Shown here piece by piece: positions 1 through 4,248 of a stretch of DNA of 5,993 bases (the stretch's first letter is position 1; every line of letters starts with the position of its first letter). The stretch comes from JBOHWJ01 sp050736615 (lineage in GTDB: Bacteria > Desulfobacterota > Binatia > Binatales > Binataceae). The stretch lies in NCBI GenBank assembly GCA_050736615.1, contig JBOHWL010000017.1, positions 1-5,993 of the forward strand, given 5' to 3'. The notes beneath the pieces are model-generated. The model searched no databases, was not told the DNA's origin, and saw only the letters and a list, made by a program, of their open reading frames with translations. The position numbers and the translations under genes were made by a program.

Positions 1-617
1 TCCCGCAATTCGTCACTCATCCGCTGCGGTTCATGAGGCTGGCTTCGGTCGCGCTTTAAGAGTTCGCCGAGCGGCCGGGCGTCGGCGGCTTCGTCGAACA
101 CGCGCAAGGCATAAAGCCATTCGGAGAGATCGAGCAGTGGGCGCAAATCGACAATTTGACTCGGTTCTGTGGAAGTCTCTAGGCGCCCGTAGTACACGCC
201 AGCCAACTCAATGCGGCGCAGCGCCGAGACATATTGCACTGCCAGCAAGGTGAACATCGCAAGGTGCCGCGGGCCGTGAGTCACATCGACCATCAGGTCG
301 GTAGGTGCTGGATCGCGAGGGATTCGGTCGGCCACTTTACGCGAGAACGCGGCGAAATTGTTCTGCTCCTGCGCGGCCACATCGGCGCAGGTCACCTTGA
401 TCTCGCATCCCGCCAAATCCTGCTCCAATAACGGCCAACTCGTCTTGCGCGCTTCCGGCGTACACAGGGCCACGATTTCCGACGGTCGTAGTGTTTGCGG
501 CAGGAGCTTGATCAACGCGGCTGGCGCGAGCCGCGCATCGACGGGCTCAGCCCCATCGAAAGCGTAGCGGGCGGGCTTCGGTGTATTGCCCAATACGGTA
601 ACGAGAGTTCGATTCAT
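1..617 (-). CDS. CRISPR-associated CARF-domain protein, TM1812/Csx2-like (DxTHG motif), partial at C-terminus
   Basis: A frame open from the ATG at 617 to the left edge gives 205 residues with no stop. It begins MNRTLVTVLGNT (first CARF strand and loop). It then has a PEARKTSW segment (54-61), the hallmark DVTHG at 111-115 followed by PRHLAMFTLLAVQYV, VYYGRLE (141-147), and IVDLRPLLDLSEWLYALRVF (155-174). This order (VTxLG, TPEA, DxTHG, YYG, DLxPLLDL, WxYAL) is the signature I know for CRISPR-associated DxTHG/TM1812 (Csx1/Csx2-type) proteins. Their N-terminal CARF domain binds cyclic oligoadenylate made by type III CRISPR complexes and switches on a C-terminal effector, often a HEPN RNase. 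The effector part and stop codon are outside the window, so its chemistry is unknown. The family usually has FRSLP after the motif; PRHLA here is a variant. No strong Shine-Dalgarno sequence precedes the ATG. A terminator-like hairpin at 747-770 separates it from parB, so it probably has its own promoter. The family call is by motif reading only. Confidence 0.85.
   Translation of the reverse strand, partial: MNRTLVTVLGNTPKPARYAFDGAEPVDARLAPAALIKLLPQTLRPSEIVALCTPEARKTSWPLLEQDLAGCEIKVTCADVAAQEQNNFAAFSRKVADRIPRDPAPTDLMVDVTHGPRHLAMFTLLAVQYVSALRRIELAGVYYGRLETSTEPSQIVDLRPLLDLSEWLYALRVFDEAADARPLGELLKRDRSQPHEPQRMSDELR
273..287 (-). other. DxTHG motif codons of the CARF protein
   Basis: These five codons encode DVTHG (residues 111-115). 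The motif gives the CRISPR DxTHG family its name and lies in the CARF domain near the ligand-binding face in characterised relatives. It is preceded by hydrophobic LMV and followed by a hydrophobic helix, as expected for a Rossmann-like strand-turn-helix. Confidence 0.85.
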
Positions 618-790
618 ACCACGTCTAATCCGTTGTCCACTACGCCATGTTATCTCTAAGGTCAAACAAGCCTATTAAAATCGAGCTACAGGCGTGATGC
701 GCGGTGCTGATATTCCCAGCTTGGCCATGATGTTTTTCTCCAATCGAAAAAAGCCCGTCCTCTGGACGAGTAATATGCTATGCGCAATCA
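618..790. other. Intergenic region upstream of the CARF gene
   Basis: No coding frame here looks like a protein. On the minus strand, the leader of the CARF gene has an AT-rich patch (about 661-685) and a TTGACC hexamer, but no convincing -10 partner at the right spacing, so no promoter is called. The only clear element is the terminator-like hairpin at 747-770. Confidence 0.5.
747..770 (-). terminator. Rho-independent terminator-like hairpin
   Basis: Read on the minus strand, CTCGTCC pairs with GGACGGG (seven pairs, one of them a G-T wobble) around an AGA loop. This is followed at once by C and six T residues. It would stop transcripts coming from the parB side before they reach the CARF gene. 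It lies about 670 bp past the parB stop, so it may have belonged to something now lost between the two. The stem is short but the T-run is good. Confidence 0.55.
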
Positions 791-1054
791 ATGAGCGCGG
801 GAGGATGCGCGTATGCAGAACTGGCTTCCAATGCCGGCCTCGTCTGCCTCGACTACCCGTTCCATCCGCCCGGAAAACCGGCGCGCGCCCGCGTCAAGCA
901 TCTCGAAGCGATGCGCACGCCGGCGCTAATCGTACAGGGGACGCGCGACAGTTTCGGACGTCCCGATGAGGTCGCGGCCTATCATTGGTCGAAACAGGTT
1001 CGCTTTAAGTGGATCGAAGATGGCGACCATTCCTTCAAGCCGCGCGCATCAGGC
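791..1054 (+). pseudogene. Remnant of an alpha/beta-hydrolase (COG3571-like, dienelactone-hydrolase-like)
   Basis: The plus-strand frame from 791 reads SAGG, then GLVCLDYPFHPPGKP (residues 16-30), TPALIVQGTRDSFGRPDEV (43-61) and WIEDGDHSFKPRASG (74-88). These match the middle and end of the predicted alpha/beta-hydrolase family whose members carry an SxGG nucleophile elbow, HPPGKP, VQGTRDxFG with the acidic residue, and DGDHSxKP with the catalytic histidine. About 85 of the usual roughly 200-220 residues are present. The N-terminal part with the oxyanion region is missing. After PRASG the sequence turns into low-complexity arginine/alanine-rich translation driven by a DNA repeat, with no family-like C-terminal helix. 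The frame stays open to 1339, but the translation past about 1057 does not look like protein. It is on the strand opposite to all neighbouring genes. I read it as a truncated, non-functional fragment. Confidence 0.7.
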
Positions 1055-1102
1055 GAAGCGAGGCGGAGTCGAGCGCATCAGGGGAGCCCGAAGGCGGCGC
1101 GA
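1044..1102. repeat. Imperfect tandem repeat, about 29-bp period, two copies
   Basis: GCGCATCAGG occurs at 1044-1053 and again at 1073-1082. Each is followed by a related purine-rich G/A stretch that ends in CGA. The first copy begins exactly where hydrolase homology fades, so the repeat may mark the break point. A small stem-loop (GCAAG/CTTGC with a CGAG loop, 1103-1116) follows directly. Confidence 0.45.
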
Positions 1103-1120
1103 GCAAGCGAGCTTGCGCGC

Positions 1121-1299
1121 ATGGATTCGGTTCCACACTTCATAGTCAGCTCGCCGCCAGCCTCGGACGGATTTGCTATGGTTCGCCACAGCGCGCGGCA
1201 ACTCAATCACTCTTCCCCGCCGTGCTGCTTCGATCTCGAGTCTGGTTGGCGGCAGATCGCGATCACCTTGCGCTATCGCGAAGTGCCCGCTTCAGTCCG
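1121..1299. other. Stretch without recognisable gene
   Basis: Translations of both strands give no recognisable protein. The open plus-strand frames are serine/arginine-rich, as expected for chance openness in GC-rich DNA. I see no RNA gene or mobile-element signature. Confidence 0.5.
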
Positions 1300-1357
1300 C
1301 GCGAAGCGATTATGCTTTTTCTCAATGACAACGCCATAAAAAGCCCATCGCTTCGCG
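1300..1357. repeat. Long imperfect inverted repeat (hairpin) downstream of parB
   Basis: CGCGAAGCGAT (1300-1310) pairs perfectly with ATCGCTTCGCG (1347-1357). Inside it GCTTTTT (1314-1320) pairs with AAAAAGC (1338-1344). A 3/2-nt internal loop separates the two stems and the apical loop is 17 nt. It lies 84 bp past the parB stop and could act in parB 3'-end formation, or be the stem of a small decayed element. On the minus strand a TGGGCTTTTT run inside it resembles a terminator tail. Confidence 0.5.
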
Positions 1358-1404
1358 TTGATCCTCCCGCGCTTCGGCATATGCGGGCAAGCCGAGGCGT
1401 GGGC
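1338..1404 (-). terminator. Possible parB terminator (branched hairpin plus T-run)
   Basis: On the minus strand GCCCA (1404-1400) can pair with TGGGC (1347-1343) just ahead of TTTTT (1342-1338). The enclosed DNA contains a second stem (CGCTTCGGC at 1370-1378 with GCCGAGGCG at 1391-1399, one G-T or C-A position). Position, 36 bp after parB, is right for a terminator. The large loop makes it weak, and it competes with the inverted repeat at 1300-1357. Confidence 0.3.
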
Positions 1405-1440
1405 GCGTCAAAGAGAACGATGTTTTAAAGATCTTCGCGA

Positions 1441-2373
1441 TCAGTGGATATCAGGTCCGACGGCATTACCCGCGACCGTCAGAATGCGCGCGAGCGCGCC
1501 CAAGTCGTCGTCGTTGTAAAAATCGAGCTCTAGCCGTCCAGGCGCATTGCCTTGTCGCGGCACGATCCGCACCTTGCGTTTGAGCGCGCGCTGTACGGCT
1601 TCCACTAGCGCTGTTATATTCGGATCGGCGACCGGAACCGCGTGCAAATTGGTGGGCGTCCTGGTGACCTTGGGAACGCGATTGGCATTGGCGAGTTCCT
1701 CGGCTCCTCGCGCGGAAATCCCACCTTTCACGATGCGGCGTGCCGTCGCGATTTGCGCCTCGGCCGAGCCCATCGCCAACAACGGACGCGCCTGCCCGGT
1801 ACTCAACAGCCCTTGCATCATCAGATCGAGCACCGGTAGCGGCAGTTCAAGTAGACGAATCCCATTGGTAACGTAAGGACGGCTCTTGCCGATGCGCGTG
1901 GCGATATCGTCGTGGCTTAGACCGAATTCGCGGTTGAGCCGCATAAAGGCGCGGCCTTCTTCCACCGCGTTGAGATCCTCGCGCGAGAGATTTTCCACCA
2001 GCGACATCTCCAGCGCGGCGCGATCATCGAGTTCACGCACGATCACGGGAACTTCACTGAGACCGGCGGCGCGCGCCGCCCGCAGGCGTCGTTCGCCGGC
2101 GATAAGTTCGTAACCCGTGTCCGCAGCCTCGCCGCTGGCTCGTCGTACAATCAACGGTTCGATCACACCCTGGCTTTTGATCGCCTCGGCCAGTTCGTTC
2201 AAGGCTTCGGGATCGAACTGACGGCGCGGCTGAAACGGGCTCGGGGCGATTCGTTCCGGCGCAACCATGCTCAGGGTCGGACCGTGCGCCTGACCGTCGC
2301 TGGTGACTGCGGCAGGCTCACCCACGGTGCTTTCAATCAAGGCGTCGAGACCGCGCCCCAACGGTTTGCGCAT
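1441..2373 (-). CDS. parB: Chromosome-partitioning protein ParB (CTP-dependent parS-binding clamp)
   Basis: The product has 310 residues, normal for chromosomal ParB (about 280-310). It binds parS, hydrolyses CTP, slides as a clamp along DNA around the origin and stimulates ParA. N-terminal KPLGRGLDALI (3-13) is the ParA-contacting motif. PSPFQPRRQFD (44-54) and GERRLRAARAAG (93-104) belong to the CTP-binding domain; the GERR box binds the CTP phosphates. ENLSREDLN (127-135) continues that domain. LSHDDIATRIGKSRPYVTN (152-170) is the helix-turn-helix reading parS. STGQARPLL (191-199) is the following conserved segment, where many relatives have GHARALL. The C-terminal dimerisation region is about 250-300 (GRLELDFYNDDDLGALARIL). 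The start is ATG with an upstream AGAAGG seven bases away, and only three bases separate it from the parA stop, so the pair is co-transcribed. Three parS sites nearby are its probable targets. Confidence 0.97.
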   Translation of the reverse strand: MRKPLGRGLDALIESTVGEPAAVTSDGQAHGPTLSMVAPERIAPSPFQPRRQFDPEALNELAEAIKSQGVIEPLIVRRASGEAADTGYELIAGERRLRAARAAGLSEVPVIVRELDDRAALEMSLVENLSREDLNAVEEGRAFMRLNREFGLSHDDIATRIGKSRPYVTNGIRLLELPLPVLDLMMQGLLSTGQARPLLAMGSAEAQIATARRIVKGGISARGAEELANANRVPKVTRTPTNLHAVPVADPNITALVEAVQRALKRKVRIVPRQGNAPGRLELDFYNDDDLGALARILTVAGNAVGPDIH

Positions 2374-2376
2374 AAG

Positions 2377-3300
2377 CTAACCTTCTTCTCGTTGACCTTT
2401 TTTGGCGCGTTCGTTTTCGCGATTGAAGAGCGTCTTCAAATTCCACGAACGTCGTTCTTTTTTGCCGTTCTGAGGCTTCATTTCGGTGCTGACGGAAGTG
2501 GCTCCATTCAGATCGGCATAAAGGATGTGATCGCGCCGCAGCATCTCGGCGGCCAGCGCTTGGTAGGCTTCGGCGCCGGCCGACTTACCGTCGTACTCGA
2601 TCACCGACAGGCCATGGCTGGGGCTTTCGGAAAGCCTGACGTTGCGTGGGATGACGCTTTGGAAGATGAGTTCTGGGAAATGCGCCTGCACCTCATGAGC
2701 GATCTCATGACTTAGGCGATTGCGCGCGTCGAACATGGTTAGGACCAGGCCTTCGACCTGCAGGACGGGATTAAGTGCGCCGCGAATTTTCTTGATGGTG
2801 CTCATCAGGGCGCTCAGTCCTTCAAGCGCATAGTACTCGCATTGCATCGGTACCATCACGGCGTCGGCGGCAACCAGGGCATTAAGCGTCAGCAGGCCGA
2901 GCGAAGGCGGCGTATCGATGAGGACGTAGCCATATTGATCACGGATGGGGTGAAGGATGTCCTTGAGGCGGCGCTCGCGTCCGTGCCGGGTTGCCAGTTC
3001 GATTTCGGCGCCAACCAGGTCGGGTCCCGAGGGGGCGAGGAAGACGTGTTCGCGGACGGATTTGACGGAATCCGTCAGCGCGATGCGGCCGATCAGCGCT
3101 TCGTAGGTGGTTTTGCCGGAGACTTTGACGGCCGAGATTTTAGTATCAGCGACCAAGCCCGAGGTGGCATTACCTTGAGGATCGAGGTCCACCACCAAAA
3201 CGCGGCGAGTCGCATCGGCGAGCGCCAACGCGAGGTTGACCACCGTGGTAGTTTTGCCGACTCCGCCTTTTTGATTGGCTACCGCGACCAGCCGCCCCAC
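2377..3300 (-). CDS. parA: Chromosome-partitioning ATPase ParA (Soj)
   Basis: The 307-residue product is a deviant-Walker P-loop ATPase that binds nonspecific DNA as an ATP-bound dimer and, with ParB, moves and positions the origin. VANQKGGVGKTTTVVNLA (7-24) is the Walker A box with signature Lys11 and catalytic Lys16. VLVVDLDPQGNAT (34-46) is the switch I/Walker A' region and YVLIDTPPSLG (125-135) is Walker B. PRNVRLSESPSHGLSVIEYD (218-237) is the ParA/Soj signature with arginines linked to DNA binding. The family core ends near residue 256. The remaining roughly 50 residues are a polar tail rich in Lys, Arg and Glu that Soj-type proteins of about 250-265 residues lack. The GTG at 3300 is chosen because it gives the usual short N-terminus before NQKGG, but its Shine-Dalgarno sequence is weak. 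An AGGTGA at 3332-3337 is well placed for an in-frame ATT at 3327, which would add nine residues. A parS lies about 50 bp upstream, so ParB binding could affect expression. Confidence 0.97.
   Translation of the reverse strand: MGRLVAVANQKGGVGKTTTVVNLALALADATRRVLVVDLDPQGNATSGLVADTKISAVKVSGKTTYEALIGRIALTDSVKSVREHVFLAPSGPDLVGAEIELATRHGRERRLKDILHPIRDQYGYVLIDTPPSLGLLTLNALVAADAVMVPMQCEYYALEGLSALMSTIKKIRGALNPVLQVEGLVLTMFDARNRLSHEIAHEVQAHFPELIFQSVIPRNVRLSESPSHGLSVIEYDGKSAGAEAYQALAAEMLRRDHILYADLNGATSVSTEMKPQNGKKERRSWNLKTLFNRENERAKKGQREEG
2381..2386 (-). promoter_or_regulatory. parB ribosome binding site inside parA
   Basis: AGAAGG on the minus strand lies in the last codons of parA (Glu-Glu-Gly), seven bases before the parB ATG. 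It supports the chosen parB start and suggests translational coupling of the two genes. Confidence 0.75.
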
Positions 3301-3331
3301 ATCAGCACCGTTCCGGCGCGCCCGAATATTT

Positions 3332-3337
3332 TCACCT
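3332..3337 (-). promoter_or_regulatory. Strong Shine-Dalgarno-like AGGTGA in the parA leader
   Basis: AGGTGA is the best ribosome-binding match in the leader, but it is 31 bases from the GTG at 3300, too far to serve it. It sits at proper spacing from an in-frame ATT (3327). The GTG within it also opens an overlapping out-of-frame reading frame of 18 codons. It leaves the parA start open. Confidence 0.3.
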
Positions 3338-3352
3338 AATGCATTGTCTCAC

Positions 3353-3368
3353 TGTTTCACGTGAAACA
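3353..3368. other. parS: parS site 1 (perfect consensus)
   Basis: TGTTTCACGTGAAACA is a perfect 16-bp palindrome identical to the conserved bacterial parS. ParB loads here as a CTP clamp and spreads into flanking DNA. The site is 53 bp upstream of the parA start, where ParB binding could also control parAB. Confidence 0.97.
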
Positions 3369-3467
3369 TGGCGAGCGCCTGCAGGCATCTAACCACGCGT
3401 CCGACCGCAAAGTAAAGCTGGTTGGCGCTTCCGCCTTTATTTTTGGCGTATTGCCCCCGAAATCGCA

Positions 3468-4160
3468 TCAGCGGTGGGTCCAGATGAGCAGAACTCGCTT
3501 CATTCGTATCACGCCACGTTCGAGCCAGTATTCATAGGTCTCATCCAGGTTCAAGCCGTACGCGCTACCGGCGTCAGTCTCGAGTCGCTGCGCGGGGTTG
3601 GCGTACAGGATCATCCGCCCGCCCGGCTTGAGCGCGCCCGCCGCGATTTTGAGCGCAACCGCGGGTGCGCCGAAGGCCCGCGCCGTAACCACGTCATGAG
3701 CCGCGCGATCGCGCGGCTCGAACTGAGCGCGCACTGCGACGTTACGCAGGCCCATCGCGGCAGCCGCGACTTGCAGGAAACTCGCGCGCCGGTGGCGTGC
3801 TTCGAGCAGCGTAAATTGAGCTGGCGTAGCGGCGGCAAGGATCAGACCGGGAAAGCCGGCGCCGCTGCCGAGGTCGAGAACTTTATGGATTGCGTCAAAG
3901 GCGTGAGCCAGGACGGATGAGCGCGGGACCTGAAGTGGGGCCAGACTATCAGCGATATGGAAGGCGATCTCCTCGGGGTCGTCGGGACGAGCGGTAAGGT
4001 TGGTTCGCGCGCCCCATTGGCTCAGCGCGATGGCAAAGGATTCGACACGAGAGGCGAATTCCGGCGCCGGCGCAAAGCCGCACCTGTGCGCGTAATCGGT
4101 CACGAGTGCTACGACTCGGGCTGGAAGTCCGGAGGTGGGAATCTCGCCGCGATGTTTCAC
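3468..4160 (-). CDS. rsmG: 16S rRNA (guanine527-N7)-methyltransferase RsmG (GidB)
   Basis: RsmG uses S-adenosylmethionine to methylate N7 of G527 in the 530 loop of 16S rRNA; loss in other bacteria gives low-level streptomycin resistance. The 230-residue version from the GTG at 4160 has an N-terminal helical part ending in WGARTNLTA (49-57), then FHIADSL (67-73, the RHILDS-type motif). SAM motif I is VLDLGSGAGFPGL (94-106), followed by TLLEARHRRASFL (117-129), VVTARAFG (157-164) and ALKPGG (176-181). The start is uncertain. An in-frame ATG at 4292 would give 274 residues, but its first 44 are arginine-rich translation of parS-containing DNA overlapping mnmG. TTG 4172, GTG 4160 and GTG 4103 are the realistic choices, none with a good Shine-Dalgarno sequence. 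I prefer GTG 4160 because it keeps the full first helix; it lies inside a parS. The length is close to the family's (207-240). Confidence 0.93.
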   Translation of the reverse strand: MKHRGEIPTSGLPARVVALVTDYAHRCGFAPAPEFASRVESFAIALSQWGARTNLTARPDDPEEIAFHIADSLAPLQVPRSSVLAHAFDAIHKVLDLGSGAGFPGLILAAATPAQFTLLEARHRRASFLQVAAAAMGLRNVAVRAQFEPRDRAAHDVVTARAFGAPAVALKIAAGALKPGGRMILYANPAQRLETDAGSAYGLNLDETYEYWLERGVIRMKRVLLIWTHR

Positions 4161-4168
4161 GTGAAACG
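4153..4168. other. parS: parS site 2 (one mismatch), overlapping rsmG start
   Basis: TGTTTCACGTGAAACG differs from the parS consensus at the last base only. The central CACGTG is intact. Its GTG half-site is the preferred rsmG start codon on the minus strand. It is 56 bp centre to centre from parS site 3. Confidence 0.88.
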
Positions 4169-4202
4169 TCAAACTCGCGCAGGTGCGGCGCGTGTCTCTG
4201 AT

Positions 4203-4230
4203 GACGGATGTTTCACGTGAAACATCCGTC
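4203..4230. other. parS: parS site 3 within a 28-bp perfect palindrome
   Basis: The 16-bp consensus parS occupies 4209-4224. Symmetry continues six bases further on each side (GACGGA and TCCGTC), giving 28 bp of perfect dyad symmetry centred between 4216 and 4217. It starts 18 bp after the mnmG stop. In RNA it could form a strong hairpin, but no T-run follows on the minus strand, so it is not called a terminator. Confidence 0.96.
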
Positions 4231-4248
4231 CGTGCGCAACGCCAGCGC

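Larger units (their letters stand above)
3301..3467. other. rsmG-parA intergenic region
   Basis: This 167-bp gap contains one perfect parS and the parA leader. I could not identify a convincing -35/-10 pair. Its length and the weak or absent terminator after rsmG leave open whether parAB has its own promoter or is read through from mnmG-rsmG. Confidence 0.5.

Noticed and set aside
234..567. Plus-strand frames opposite the CARF gene
   Set aside because: They are antisense to a frame with clear family motifs and show no motifs of their own.
633..641. TTGTCCACT as a DnaA box
   Set aside because: It deviates from the TTWTNCACA consensus at key positions and is alone; no box cluster or AT-rich unwinding region is visible, so no oriC is called.
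1055..1339. Continuation of the plus-strand hydrolase frame to 1339 as a full gene
   Set aside because: The translation after about residue 88 is driven by repeats and low-complexity GC-rich DNA and lacks the family's C-terminal helix.
1009..1428. Open plus-strand frame of 139 residues
   Set aside because: It overlaps the hydrolase remnant in another frame and its composition (Arg/Ser/Ala) is that of chance openness in GC-rich DNA.
1..1440. CRISPR array near the CARF gene
   Set aside because: No regularly spaced direct repeats of 24-37 bp with unique spacers occur; the only tandem repeat has two adjoining imperfect copies without spacers.
3424..3445. Plus-strand hairpin GGCG-CTTC-CGCC followed by a T-rich run
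   Set aside because: The stem is only four pairs and no plus-strand gene leads into it.
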